From Thioalkalivibrio sp. (GTDB lineage: Bacteria; Pseudomonadota; Gammaproteobacteria; Ectothiorhodospirales; Ectothiorhodospiraceae): 54,433 nt of DNA. Position numbers and translations under genes: made by a program. Location: NCBI GenBank assembly GCA_011389655.1, contig JAABTX010000005.1:1-54433 (forward strand), given 5' to 3'. The stretch's first letter is position 1. Each line of letters opens with the position of its first letter. Of this stretch, positions 21,289 to 33,424 are shown piece after piece. The notes under the pieces are model-generated. The model saw only the letters and a list, made by a program, of their open reading frames with translations, had not been told where the DNA came from and did no database searches.

Positions 21289-21344
21289 AGATCCTGGCGC
21301 TACCCGCGGCCTTCGAGGATGGAAGGACGCACCACGGGTAAGCA

Positions 21345-21365
21345 GGAAAACCCTCGAAGAGGGAT
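21345..21365 (-). terminator. Probable rho-independent terminator of minCDE
   Basis: On the minus strand CCCTC-TTC-GAGGG is followed by TTTTCC, about 70 bases past the minE stop. The stem is only five pairs but is placed correctly for the operon end. On the plus strand ATTTAAA follows, so it may act on the convergent peptidase gene as well. Confidence 0.5.
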
Positions 21366-21433
21366 TTAAATGCCCTTGATTTTACTTGCTTTCCGTGTGC
21401 TTCAGTGGCCGAATGCTCCCGGCAATCCGGCCC

Positions 21434-21688
21434 CTACTCCTTTTCGGGCAGCGTGATGTTCAGCTCGAGGACCTCGCAGTCGCCCTCGCGCTCGAGGTTC
21501 ATCTGCACCGCCTCCTCGTTCACCTGCACGTATTTGCGGATCACCGCGAGGATCTCGCGGTGGAGCGCCGGCAGATAGTCGGGGCCGGAGCGGTGGGCGC
21601 GCTCCCGGGCAACGATGATCTGCAGTCTCTCCTTGGCCAGCGACGCCGACTTGGGTTTCGGAGAGCGGAAGTAGTCGAAGATACCCAT
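21434..21688 (-). CDS. minE: Cell division topological specificity factor MinE
   Basis: An 84-residue Min[34 protein letters not shown] is the N-terminal membrane-targeting and anti-MinCD region; the remaining [20 protein letters not shown] and [10 protein letters not shown] form the dimeric topological-specificity domain. It stimulates MinD ATPase and drives pole-to-pole oscillation so that MinC blocks division only at the poles. It is the last gene of minC-minD-minE, five bases after minD. Confidence 0.97.
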   Translation of the reverse strand: MGIFDYFRSPKPKSASLAKERLQIIVARERAHRSGPDYLPALHREILAVIRKYVQVNEEAVQMNLEREGDCEVLELNITLPEKE

Positions 21689-21693
21689 GCCGT

Positions 21694-22503
21694 TCAGCTC
21701 CCGAACAGGCGTCCGAAGAAGCCTTTCTTCTGGAGCGTGGTGAAGCGGTGCGGGCGGTCCTCACCGAGGAAGCGCGCGACCGCGTCGATGTAGGCCTGCC
21801 CCGCATCGGACTCCTCGTCGAGGACGACCGGAACGCCGGAGTTGGAGGCATTCAGCACCGCCTGGGACTCCGGGATCACCCCGATCATGTCGATGGACAG
21901 GATGTCCTGCACGTCCTCGATGCTGAGCATCTCGCCCTTGTTCACCCGCTCGGGCGAGTAGCGGGTCAGCAGCAGGCGCGCCTCGATGGCACCCTCGCCC
22001 TGCTCCGCCTTCTTCGTCTTGCTGGCGAGGATGCCGAGCATGCGGTCGGAGTCCCGGACGCTGGAGACCTCCGGATTGGTCACCACGATGGCCTCGTCCG
22101 CGTAATAGGAGGCCATCAGCGCGCCCCACTCGATGCCGGCGGGGCTGTCGCAGACGATGAAGTCGAACTCCCGCGACATCTCGTCGAGCACGCGCCCGAC
22201 GCCTTCGGTGGTCAGCGCGTCCTTGTCCCGGGTCTGCGACGCGGGAAGGATGAAGAGGTTCTCGGTCCGCTTGTCCTTGATCAGGGCCTGCCGGAGGTTC
22301 GCGTCGCCGTTGATCACGTTCACGAAGTCGTACACGACGCGGCGCTCGCAGCCCATGATCAGGTCGAGATTGCGCAGGCCCACGTCGAAGTCGACCACCG
22401 CGGTCTTGCGGCCCTGCATCGCGAGTCCGGTGGCCAGGGCCGCCGCTGTGGTGGTCTTGCCCACGCCACCCTTGCCCGATGTAATTACTACAATGCGTGC
22501 CAT
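21694..22503 (-). CDS. minD: Septum site-determining ATPase MinD
   Basis: A 269-residue deviant Walker A ATPase: [28 protein letters not shown] at the N-terminus, [27 protein letters not shown] after it, and switch [12 protein letters not shown]. The C-terminus [26 protein letters not shown] forms the amphipathic membrane-targeting helix. It binds the membrane in the ATP form and recruits MinC. Middle gene of the min operon. Confidence 0.98.
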   Translation of the reverse strand: MARIVVITSGKGGVGKTTTAAALATGLAMQGRKTAVVDFDVGLRNLDLIMGCERRVVYDFVNVINGDANLRQALIKDKRTENLFILPASQTRDKDALTTEGVGRVLDEMSREFDFIVCDSPAGIEWGALMASYYADEAIVVTNPEVSSVRDSDRMLGILASKTKKAEQGEGAIEARLLLTRYSPERVNKGEMLSIEDVQDILSIDMIGVIPESQAVLNASNSGVPVVLDEESDAGQAYIDAVARFLGEDRPHRFTTLQKKGFFGRLFGS

Positions 22504-22542
22504 AGAGCCTGCATCTCCTTGAATATGGCGCCTTTCGACTGC

Positions 22543-23298
22543 CTAGATTTCGCTGATCCTGATGGTTTCTCCAGCCAGCGTGACCAGCCGGTTCTCGCCG
22601 CGCTCGCTGTCGAGGATGTCCTCCGCGATCCGGTAATGCCCACCGATCGAGATCAGTTCGGCATCCAGACGCCGGCAGTAGATGTGCGCGGTGGCCAACC
22701 CCCGCACACCGGCGAGGACCCGGCCGCGCATGGTGCCATACACGTGGATGTGACCGTCGGCCAGGACCTCCGCGCCCGCCGAAACCGCCCCCATCACGAT
22801 CAGGTCACCGCCGCGGGCGTAGATCTGCTGGCCCGACCGCACCGGCTGCGTGACCACCCGGGTCGGTGTGTGGACGGCCGGAGCCGGGGCCGGCGCGGCG
22901 CGCGGTTCGGGCGCAGCCGGTTCGGGCGCACTCCTGCGCGCGGGGGGCTCCCCCGACTTGGCGCCAAGGACCAGCAACGGCAATCCGGTGGCCTCGCCGA
23001 CCTGCGCGGTTGCGACCTCGCCCTGCTGGATGCCGATCACCTTGAATCCGTGCCGGCGCACACGCTCGACGGTCACCAGCAGCTCCGGCATCGGGAGCGG
23101 ACCCAGGGCCTCGAGGTCCATCACCAGCGGCATGTCGCGCATCAGGTCAGGGGCCTCGGCCATGCGCGCCTCGAGCGCGGCATCGAGCTCCGCCGCGTCG
23201 GCCGTGTTCAGGCGCAGGACGGAGACCAGCATCATGCGCCCCTTGAGCTCGATCGCGCGCAGGCGCTCGCTGTTGGCGCTCAGGGCATCAGAAGACAT
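22543..23298 (-). CDS. minC: Septum formation inhibitor MinC
   Basis: A 251-residue MinC. The N-terminal FtsZ-inhibiting domain covers about 1-110 (LRAIELKGRMMLVSVLRL, PLVMDLEAL), a Pro/Ala-rich linker spans about 112-145, and the C-terminal MinD-binding beta-helix has RSGQQIYARGGDLIVMGAVSAGAEVLADGHIHVYGTMRGRVLAG, strongly conserved. It prevents Z-ring assembly near the poles. The first gene of the operon; 39 bp separates it from minD. Confidence 0.97.
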   Translation of the reverse strand: MSSDALSANSERLRAIELKGRMMLVSVLRLNTADAAELDAALEARMAEAPDLMRDMPLVMDLEALGPLPMPELLVTVERVRRHGFKVIGIQQGEVATAQVGEATGLPLLVLGAKSGEPPARRSAPEPAAPEPRAAPAPAPAVHTPTRVVTQPVRSGQQIYARGGDLIVMGAVSAGAEVLADGHIHVYGTMRGRVLAGVRGLATAHIYCRRLDAELISIGGHYRIAEDILDSERGENRLVTLAGETIRISEI

Positions 23299-23488
23299 GA
23301 TCCACCCGAAAGACCATGTCCGGCGATCTGCAGAAGGCTGTCATCGGGGCATTGTATCGTTTCACGGCCGGGAAGGCATGGGCACGCAGCTGCGAGCTTG
23401 CACCGGGCGCGGGCCCCGGGCAAGCCCTCCGGACGGATCGGATGCCGGAGATTGCGCGATCTTCTCGCTGCCGGTGCGGGTTGCGTGT

Positions 23489-24262
23489 CTACCCGGCCGG
23501 AGTCTTCGGGGGTCCCGGGATCAGGGCGTTGGTGCGCTCCGCGTACTCGCGATAGCCAGGGCGGCCCTCGGTCATCCGGCGGTCGAGCAGGGCGACGCCA
23601 GAGACCCGCAGGATCAGGAAGATCATCAGTGCCACGCTGGGCAGCGCCCACCAGCCCCCGAAGGCGAGGCCGATCAGGCCGAAGCCGAGCCACAGCACGA
23701 TCTCGCCGAAATAGTTCGGGTGGCGGCTGAACCGCCACAGGCCGCGGTCCATCACCCGGCCGCGGTTTTCCGGATCCGCCTTGAAGCGGGCGAGCTGCCA
23801 GTCAGCGACGCTCTCGTACAGGAAACCGAACAGCCACAGCGCCCAGCCCAGCCAGACCAGTGCCCAGACCGGCTCGCCGCCTCGGACGCCGGCAAACATC
23901 GGCAACCCGATCACCGCGACCAACGCACCCTGCAGCCAGAAGATGGTGAACAGGCTGCGCACCGCAAAGGCGTACTCGGAGCGGTCCTCGCGCATCTCCG
24001 TGTAGCGCGCGTCCTCTCCGTGGCCCCAGTTCCGCCAGGTGATGTGCCCCGACAGGCGCAGGCCCCACAGGATCACCGGGATCAGCATCACCCAGCCGGT
24101 CGCCGGCATCCCGGAGAGCAGCCACCAGACCAGCGCCACGACGATGAAGCCGAGTCCCCAGAACCGGTCCACGAGGCTCGCGTCGCGAAACGGCACGCTC
24201 CAGATCCAGACGAGGCTCATCAGCGCGAGCGCCGCGAGCAGACCGAGAATGTACACAGCCAT
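23489..24262 (-). CDS. DUF1295 membrane protein, steroid 5-alpha-reductase-like
   Basis: A 257-residue polytopic membrane protein with about six hydrophobic segments. The conserved core RGLWRFSRHPNYFGEIVLWLGFGL matches the DUF1295/steroid 5-alpha-reductase C-terminal family (NADPH-linked reductases and related isoprenylcysteine methyltransferases), and LLDRRMTEGRPGYREYAERTNALIPGPP is the usual C-terminus. The ATG at 24262 was selected for its hydrophobic N-terminus (MAVYILGLLAALALMSLVWIW). It lies 23 bp downstream of a Cfa-like methyltransferase on the same strand. Such pairs recur in many Proteobacteria, so it may reduce or further modify the lipid product; this is inference. Confidence 0.8.
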   Translation of the reverse strand: MAVYILGLLAALALMSLVWIWSVPFRDASLVDRFWGLGFIVVALVWWLLSGMPATGWVMLIPVILWGLRLSGHITWRNWGHGEDARYTEMREDRSEYAFAVRSLFTIFWLQGALVAVIGLPMFAGVRGGEPVWALVWLGWALWLFGFLYESVADWQLARFKADPENRGRVMDRGLWRFSRHPNYFGEIVLWLGFGLIGLAFGGWWALPSVALMIFLILRVSGVALLDRRMTEGRPGYREYAERTNALIPGPPKTPAG

Positions 24263-24285
24263 GGCGTCAGCTCCCTCGTTTGCGA

Positions 24286-25320
24286 TCACGTCGCCGGGCG
24301 TTCGAACAGGATGTGCGAGACCAGCCACTCGTTACCGCTGCGGAATCCGAACAGCTCCGCGCAGGCCATGTAGAACATCCGCCACCGCTGGAACCAGAGC
24401 CGCGCGTCGCGACCGTAGGTGGCCTCGAACAGCGGCAGGATCGTGTCCCGCGCCGCATCCTGGCGCCGCAGCCACTCGTTGCAGGTACGCTCGTAGTGAC
24501 GGCCGCTGACCCGCCACTGGCGGATTACCCGAAGGTCGCGCTGGAAGTGGCGGGCCAGATCATCGGCCGGCATCAGCCCGTCGCGGAAGAAGTGGCGCCC
24601 CATCCAGTTGTCGGCGCCCTCGCTCTGGAAGAAGTAGGCGTGCTCGCGGTGCGCGAAGACATGCATGAACAGGCGGCCGCCGGGCAGCAGCCAGCGGGCG
24701 GAGCGGCGCAGCAGCTCCTCCCAGTTGCGCATGTGTTCGAACATCTCGATCGACACGATGCGGTCGAAACCGGACTCCTCGGGCTCGAAGGTGTTCATGT
24801 CCGCGGTGATCACCCGGAGGTTCTTCAGACCGCGCTCGTCCCGGCGGGCCTCGATGAAGGCGCGCTGCGACCGGGAGTTCGATACGGAGACGATCTCGCT
24901 GCCGGGATAGTGTTCCGCCATCCACAGCGACAGCGATCCCCAGCCACAGCCGAGTTCCAGCACGCGCTGGCCGTCGGCCAGCCCCGCGCGCTCGCAGGTC
25001 AGCGCCAGCATCCGCCCCTCGGCCGCATCCAGGTCCGGTGTCTCCGCGTCCCAGACGCAGCAGGAGTACTTCAGGTGCCGGCCGAGGCACTGCTCGAAGT
25101 AGCCGGCGGGCACCTCGTAGTGCTGCTCGTTCGCGACATCGGTGGAAAGCGCGACCGGAGCGCCGCGCATGGCCTCCAGCAGGGCCTCCCGCCGCTCCAT
25201 GTCCTCTTCCACGTCCCGGCCCCTGTCGCTCAGGCGGCGCCGAAGCAGCCGCCGGATGCCAAAGCGGATCAGGACGTCGGGAACCCGGCCCCGTTCCGCC
25301 CAGGAGATGAGTGTCTGCAT
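24286..25320 (-). CDS. Cfa-like SAM-dependent fatty acyl methyltransferase
   Basis: A 344-residue member of the cyclopropane fatty acid synthase family. YEVPAGYFEQCLGRHLKYSCCVW is the family N-terminal signature, VLELGCGWGSLSLWMAEHYPGSEIVSVSNS the SAM-binding loop, and VSIEMFEHMRNWEELLRR follows. The C-terminal lipid-binding domain is shorter than that of E. coli Cfa (382 residues). Its Cys-rich CCVW resembles the CFA active-site environment. Related enzymes make cyclopropane rings, methyl branches or furan fatty acids; the product here is unknown. Cotranscribed with the DUF1295 gene and divergent from a lipocalin lipoprotein. Confidence 0.85.
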   Translation of the reverse strand: MQTLISWAERGRVPDVLIRFGIRRLLRRRLSDRGRDVEEDMERREALLEAMRGAPVALSTDVANEQHYEVPAGYFEQCLGRHLKYSCCVWDAETPDLDAAEGRMLALTCERAGLADGQRVLELGCGWGSLSLWMAEHYPGSEIVSVSNSRSQRAFIEARRDERGLKNLRVITADMNTFEPEESGFDRIVSIEMFEHMRNWEELLRRSARWLLPGGRLFMHVFAHREHAYFFQSEGADNWMGRHFFRDGLMPADDLARHFQRDLRVIRQWRVSGRHYERTCNEWLRRQDAARDTILPLFEATYGRDARLWFQRWRMFYMACAELFGFRSGNEWLVSHILFERPAT

Positions 25321-25455
25321 GATGTTCCCTGTCCCTGTTACTTTCCATCGACCCTCGGCAGGTCGGTCAGTTCCGGCGTGGAGCGTGGGTTTGCGGGAAT
25401 CTTGCCGCGCCGCCGGGGTCGCAGGAGTCATCCCTCCCAGCGACAGGACCCCGCG

Positions 25456-25989
25456 ATGAACCGAAGACGTCTGCGCCATCTCGCCCTGGCCTCCGTGGTC
25501 GCGATGGCCGCCACAGGCTGCGCCAGCCATTCGCCGATGCCGACCGTCGACTACGTCGATCTGGATCGCTACATGGGTGACTGGTACGTGATCGCGAACA
25601 TCCCGACCTTCCTCGAGCGCGATGCGCACAACGCGTTGGAGAGCTACAGCCTGAACCCGGACGGGACGGTGGCGGTCACCTTCACCTTCCGCAAGGGCGG
25701 CTTCGACGGCCCCGAGAAGCGTTACACGCCGCGCGGCTTCGTGCGCAGCGAGGATAACGCCGAATGGGGCATGCAGTTCATCTGGCCGATCAAGGCGGAA
25801 TTCCTGGTCATCTACCTGGACGACGACTACACCCAGACCGTGATCGGGCGCAGCAAGCGCGACTACGTGTGGATCATGGCCCGCGAGCCCTCGATCCCCG
25901 AGTCCGATTACCAGCGTATCCTGGCCTTTCTCGCCGAGCAGGGCTACGACACCGGCGAGATCGAGCGGGTGCCCCAGCGCTGGGACTGA
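25456..25989 (+). CDS. blc: Outer-membrane lipocalin lipoprotein (Blc-like)
   Basis: A 177-residue lipoprotein. The N-terminus MNRRRLRHLALASVVAMAATGCAS carries a lipoprotein signal with lipobox ATGC (Cys near residue 22). DRYMGDWYVIANIPTFLERDAHNALESYSL is the conserved lipocalin entrance motif (G-x-W-Y), followed by the beta-barrel strands and TVIGRSKRDYVWIMARE. Bacterial Blc-type lipocalins are anchored in the outer membrane and bind fatty acids or lysophospholipids. It is divergent from the Cfa-like gene (135 bp apart), suggesting a common lipid context. Confidence 0.9.
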   Translation: MNRRRLRHLALASVVAMAATGCASHSPMPTVDYVDLDRYMGDWYVIANIPTFLERDAHNALESYSLNPDGTVAVTFTFRKGGFDGPEKRYTPRGFVRSEDNAEWGMQFIWPIKAEFLVIYLDDDYTQTVIGRSKRDYVWIMAREPSIPESDYQRILAFLAEQGYDTGEIERVPQRWD

Positions 25990-25995
25990 GACGAT

Positions 25996-26167
25996 GGTGG
26001 GCCCGGTGTGCTTGGCCCGCGCTACTGGAGCCCCGGACGGAAGGTGGGCCCGCTGGGCTTGGCCCACCCTACTGGAGCCCCGGACGGAAGGTGGGCCCGC
26101 TGGGCTTGGCCCACCCTACTGACTGTGGCCCCCGCACGGAAGGTGGGCCCGCTTCGCTTGGCCCACC

Positions 26168-26171
<4 letters not shown>
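25996..26171. repeat. REP-like family B array (GGTGGGCC hairpin), four copies
   Basis: Four copies of a GGTGGGCCcgctgggcttGGCCCACC hairpin start at 25996, 26043, 26090 and 26142 (spacing 47, 47 and 52 bp), with spacers CTACTGGAGCCCCGGACG. On the minus strand each begins with GTAGGGTGGGC. The array fills the gap between the lipocalin gene and the convergent 5-oxoprolinase gene, and the TAG of the last copy is the stop codon of the latter. Confidence 0.93.
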
Positions 26172-29761
<3,590 letters not shown>

Positions 29762-29855
29762 CGTCACCCCCTGTCGAGAAGACCGCGGGGCAAGGGAAGG
29801 CTCCCCTTCCGCCTGCCGGGGCCGGTTGGGGTGGGGGCCCGCCATGCGGCTGCCG

Positions 29856-30089
29856 TCAGCGCTCGAGTGCGTCCAGCTGCTGCCGGCGTTCTTGTGCAGA
29901 GTCCTCCATGAACTGCTGCATCTCCTGCTCGAAGGCGGGCAGGTCCTGAGGGCGCTGCGGCACGCGCGGCGCCTGCGACTCCGTCGCGCCATCCGGCGCC
30001 GCGCTCGGCCGGTCGGAAAGCCCGCCGAGTTGCCGGTACACGAGAAGCCCCACGATCAGCAGGGCGAGCAGCATCAGAATCATGCGCAT
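29856..30089 (-). CDS. Small single-pass membrane protein, 77 residues
   Basis: A 77-residue protein with an N-terminal membrane helix ([23 protein letters not shown]) followed by a Pro/Gln/Glu-rich soluble tail that ends in a helical [30 protein letters not shown]. No lipobox or cleavage site is obvious, so it is likely anchored. It lies between the 5-oxoprolinase gene (94 bp before it) and dksA (112 bp away) on the same strand. Family unknown; coding is supported by the clear amphipathic and hydrophobic organisation only. Confidence 0.6.
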   Translation of the reverse strand: MRMILMLLALLIVGLLVYRQLGGLSDRPSAAPDGATESQAPRVPQRPQDLPAFEQEMQQFMEDSAQERRQQLDALER

Positions 30090-30201
30090 GGGGCATCGAC
30101 AGCGGCGGCCACGCCGTGAGACCCGTTGCTCAGCAAGCCCCTCGGCACGGCATCGACCGCGAAGGACCGCTGGCAGTGATCAGGAACCGGGCAGGCCGCC
30201 A

Positions 30202-30612
30202 CTACTCGCCTCGGCGGTGTTCGTCCCGCTCGTGGGCCTCCTGCGCCTCGACGCTGAGCGTTGCGATCGGGCGTGCCTCCAGACGCGCGATGCCGATCGG
30301 TTCGCCGGTCTCCTCGCAATAGCCGTACTCGCCCCGGTCGATCCGGCGCAGCGCCGCGTCGATCTTGCCGATCAGCTTCCGGTAGCGATCCCTGGTGCGC
30401 AGCTCGAGCGTCGCCTCCGACTCGTGCGACGCCCGGTCGTTCGGATCCGGCTCCTGCCAGCTCTCGCTGCGCAGGTGCTCGAGCGTATCCTCCGACTCCT
30501 GGATCAGCTCCTCCCGCCACGCCTCCAGCTTGCGCCGGAAATACTCGAGCTGCTGCGGGTTCATGTACGGCTCATCCGCTGAGGGACGGTAATCCTGTGA
30601 TGCCTGTTGCAT
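30202..30612 (-). CDS. dksA: DksA-family RNA polymerase regulator with degenerate zinc site
   Basis: A 136-residue DksA. MNPQQLEYFRRKLEAWREELI starts the coiled coil and DPNDRASHESE (Asp56 and Asp59) is its acidic tip, which enters the RNA polymerase secondary channel and acts with ppGpp. After RIDRGEYGYCEETGEPIGIARLEARP the zinc-finger pattern is C99-x2-T102-x17-S120-x2-A123 instead of four cysteines, so it should not bind structural zinc. Zinc-independent DksA variants are known, for example DksA2 of Pseudomonas aeruginosa. The ATG at 30612 has GGAGGC before it. It is divergent from cpdA and is not next to gluQ as in many relatives. Confidence 0.9.
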   Translation of the reverse strand: MQQASQDYRPSADEPYMNPQQLEYFRRKLEAWREELIQESEDTLEHLRSESWQEPDPNDRASHESEATLELRTRDRYRKLIGKIDAALRRIDRGEYGYCEETGEPIGIARLEARPIATLSVEAQEAHERDEHRRGE

Positions 30613-30767
30613 GCCTCCACCCTTTACACTCGACCCGCCCCGGCCGCGTCGACGGGGCGGGAAACGGAAGTCTGTTCCCTGCAATTCGACCAGTATAGTC
30701 CAAGGCGTTACCTTTAGGCGCGCGTCCTGCGGGGCGCGCTCCGGCAACGCGACAGGAGGGCGGGCAG

Positions 30768-31562
30768 GTGACGACGGGGCAGGAGGTATTCACGGTGGTC
30801 CAGATCAGCGATCCGCACCTGGCCCTACGGCCGGGCCCGATCCGTCCGGGCTACCCGGACAGCGACGCCCAGCTCGCGGCGGTCCTCGACGACGTCCTCC
30901 GGCACCAGGGCGGTGCCGATCTCGCCCTCGTCACCGGGGATCTCGCGGAAGATCCCGAGCCCGCGGTCTACCAGCGCCTGATCGAACACCTCGCGCGCCT
31001 GCCCGCGCCCATGGTCGCACTGGCCGGCAACCACGACGACCGCGGCGCCGCGCGCGACGCCTTCGTCCGCGCCGGGCACGGATTCGAGGGCGAACGGGTC
31101 CTCGGCGACTGGCTGGTGGTCGGGCTGGACTCCTGCTGGCCCGGGCACACCGCCGGACAGGTGCAGCCGCCGGAGCTTGAGCGCCTCGCGGAGAGCATCG
31201 AACGGCATCCGGGGCACTGGGTGCTGGTCGCGGTGCATCATCCGCTGGTGGCGGTCGGCAGCCGCTGGCTGGACCGGCTGGCGCTGACCAACGGAGACGC
31301 GGTGCTGGCGGCACTGGCACGCCACCCCCGGGTGCGGGCCTGCGTCTTCGGACACATCCACCAGGGCTACGACGCGATGCATGGCTCGATCCGCCTGCTC
31401 GGCTGTCCCTCGACGCTGGTGCAGTTCCTGCCGGAGGCCGCGGACTTCGCGCTGGAACCGGTGGAATCGGGCTATCGCGTACTGTGGCTGCATCAGGACG
31501 GCAGCGTGGAGACCGAACTCCGGCGCGTCCCCGGGACCCGGCCGGCCGGGCTGCCGGCATGA
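30768..31562 (+). CDS. cpdA: 3',5'-cyclic AMP phosphodiesterase CpdA
   Basis: A 264-residue class III cyclic nucleotide phosphodiesterase of the calcineurin-like fold. The metal-binding motifs are in order: QISDPHL (DxH), TGDLAED (GDx), LAGNHDD (GNHD/E), AVHHPLV (H) and FGHIHQG (GHxH). It hydrolyses cAMP in the cytoplasm. The start is GTG at 30768 with AGGAGGG 9 bases before it. It overlaps amgK by four bases (ATGA), forming cpdA-amgK-murU. No cAMP receptor gene was seen in the window. Confidence 0.93.
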   Translation: MTTGQEVFTVVQISDPHLALRPGPIRPGYPDSDAQLAAVLDDVLRHQGGADLALVTGDLAEDPEPAVYQRLIEHLARLPAPMVALAGNHDDRGAARDAFVRAGHGFEGERVLGDWLVVGLDSCWPGHTAGQVQPPELERLAESIERHPGHWVLVAVHHPLVAVGSRWLDRLALTNGDAVLAALARHPRVRACVFGHIHQGYDAMHGSIRLLGCPSTLVQFLPEAADFALEPVESGYRVLWLHQDGSVETELRRVPGTRPAGLPA

Positions 31563-32596
31563 GCCGCGCCGCCCCGGCGGCAGTGGCGGACCCGCGGCGC
31601 GCGGCCCTCGACCGCTGGCTGCAGGACATCCACCCCGGATTCGCGCCGGCCTCCCCGCTGGGCAGCGATGCCAGCTTCCGGCGCTATTTCCGCAGCGTCC
31701 GCGACACCACCAGTCACGTGGTGATGGATGCGCCGCCGGGGCACGAGGATGTCGGGCCCTTCCTGCGGGTCGCGGCGATCCTGCGCGCACTCGGCCTGCG
31801 CGCGCCCGAGGTGCTGGCCGCGGATCGTGAGCAGGGATTCGTGCTGCTGGAGGACCTGGGGGACCGGACCTTCACCCGCGCGCTCGCGCAGGGCGTGCCC
31901 GAGGCAGACCTCTACCGCATCGCGGCCGAGACCCTGCGCAGGCTCCAGGCACGCTGGGCCGATCGCCCGGAGGCGATCGCCCCCGAGGCGGACAGGATTC
32001 CGGTGTACGACCATTCCCGGCTGCTGGATGAGGCCCGTCTGCTGGTCGACTGGTACTGGCCCGAGGTGCATGGCACCCCGGCCCCGGACACGGTCCGCGC
32101 GGGCTTCGAACAGGCCTGGCGAGAGGTGCTCGGCCGGCTGCCGGCGCTTCCGTCGACCCTGGTGCTGCGCGACTTCCACGTCGACAACCTGATGCTGCTT
32201 CCGGACGCCGGCGACGGTGAGGCCTGCGGCCTGCTGGACTTCCAGGACGCGGTGATCGGCAGCCCCGCCTATGACCTGGTGTCGCTGCTGGAAGATGCAC
32301 GCCGGGACGTGTCTCCGGCCGTCGCGCAGGCGGTACTCGAGGACACGCTGGCGGCCGGACCCTGGGCCGCCGGCCCGTTCCTCCACCATTACCGCGTGCT
32401 GGGGGTCCAGCGAACGGTGAAGATCATCGGCATCTTCACGCGTCTTGCGCGCCGCGACCTGAAACCCGTCTACCAGGTCCACCAGCCGCGGCTCTGGCGC
32501 CTGCTGGAGCAGGGACTGCAGGCAGCGGAACTCGAACCGGTGGCCGGGTGGTTCCGGAGACACTTCCGGGCGGATGGACGACCTTGCGCGCGATGA
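31559..32596 (+). CDS. amgK: Anomeric N-acetylmuramate/N-acetylglucosamine kinase AmgK
   Basis: A 345-residue aminoglycoside phosphotransferase-like kinase. GSDASFRRYFRSV is the nucleotide loop, LLEDLGDRTFTRAL the hinge, LRDFHVDNLMLLP the catalytic loop (HxDN-type), and GLLDFQDAVIGSPAYDLVSLLEDAR the metal-binding DFQ/DFG equivalent. AmgK phosphorylates MurNAc or GlcNAc at C1 in cell-wall recycling, feeding MurU. ATGA overlaps on both sides (with cpdA and murU) imply coupled translation. Confidence 0.93.
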   Translation: MSRAAPAAVADPRRAALDRWLQDIHPGFAPASPLGSDASFRRYFRSVRDTTSHVVMDAPPGHEDVGPFLRVAAILRALGLRAPEVLAADREQGFVLLEDLGDRTFTRALAQGVPEADLYRIAAETLRRLQARWADRPEAIAPEADRIPVYDHSRLLDEARLLVDWYWPEVHGTPAPDTVRAGFEQAWREVLGRLPALPSTLVLRDFHVDNLMLLPDAGDGEACGLLDFQDAVIGSPAYDLVSLLEDARRDVSPAVAQAVLEDTLAAGPWAAGPFLHHYRVLGVQRTVKIIGIFTRLARRDLKPVYQVHQPRLWRLLEQGLQAAELEPVAGWFRRHFRADGRPCAR

Positions 32597-33267
32597 TCCT
32601 CGCCGCGGGGCGCGGCGAACGCATGCGCCCGCTCACCGACCGGACCCCGAAACCGCTGCTGACCGTCGGCGGCATCCCGCTGATCGAGCACGCGATCGCG
32701 CGCCTGCATTCGGCCGGCTACCGGGATCTGGTGATCAACCTCGGCCACCTCGGCGCACAGATCGAGGAGCGTCTGGGGACCGGAGAGCGCCTCGGGGTGG
32801 CCGTCCGCTACTCCCGGGAACCGCCGGGTGCCCTGGAGACCGCCGGCGGCATCCGCGAGGCCCTGCCGTGGCTGGGGGAAGCGCCATTCCTGGTGATCAA
32901 CGGCGACATCTGGTGCGATCATCCGCTGCGCCCGCCGGTGCTGGAGCCCGCAACGCTGGCCCACCTGGTCCTCGCAGCGAACCCGGCCCACCACCCTGGC
33001 GGTGACTTCACGCTGGAGGCGGGGCGTGTCGGTCTTTCGGGGGGGCACCGCCACACCTTCTCGGGTATCGGCTGGTACCGGCCCGAACTCTTCGCGGAGC
33101 TGCCGCGCGGGCGCCGGCCGCTCGCGCCAGTGCTGCGCGCGGCGATCGCCGACGGCCGGGTGGCCGGCGAGCTGCACACGCAAACCTGGATCGACATCGG
33201 GACCCCGGACCGCCTGGAGCAACTGGATCGGGCGTACCGCAAAGGCCACCCGGACGTGCCGGCTTGA
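32593..33267 (+). CDS. murU: MurNAc alpha-1-phosphate uridylyltransferase MurU
   Basis: A 224-residue nucleotidyltransferase. MILAAGRGERMRPLTDRTPKPLL is the pyrophosphorylase signature; LETAGGIREALPWLG and FLVINGDIWCD (metal Asp) follow. It makes UDP-MurNAc from MurNAc-1-phosphate so that recycled muramate bypasses de novo MurA/MurB, the route that confers fosfomycin tolerance in Pseudomonas. It ends the cpdA-amgK-murU operon. Start ATG overlaps the amgK stop as ATGA. Confidence 0.95.
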   Translation: MILAAGRGERMRPLTDRTPKPLLTVGGIPLIEHAIARLHSAGYRDLVINLGHLGAQIEERLGTGERLGVAVRYSREPPGALETAGGIREALPWLGEAPFLVINGDIWCDHPLRPPVLEPATLAHLVLAANPAHHPGGDFTLEAGRVGLSGGHRHTFSGIGWYRPELFAELPRGRRPLAPVLRAAIADGRVAGELHTQTWIDIGTPDRLEQLDRAYRKGHPDVPA

Positions 33268-33424
33268 ATGCCGGGCACAGCTCCGGGCAGAGCCGGGGAA
33301 ACCCTTCAGGCCCCGATCCGCAGATGCCCCCGAGCCGAGAAACGCACCCCGGGCCGCGGCGACCGTGCACCACGATGCCGGGGTTCAGCGCGCCGACCCC
33401 TCGGTGCCGTCGTATCCGGACACC

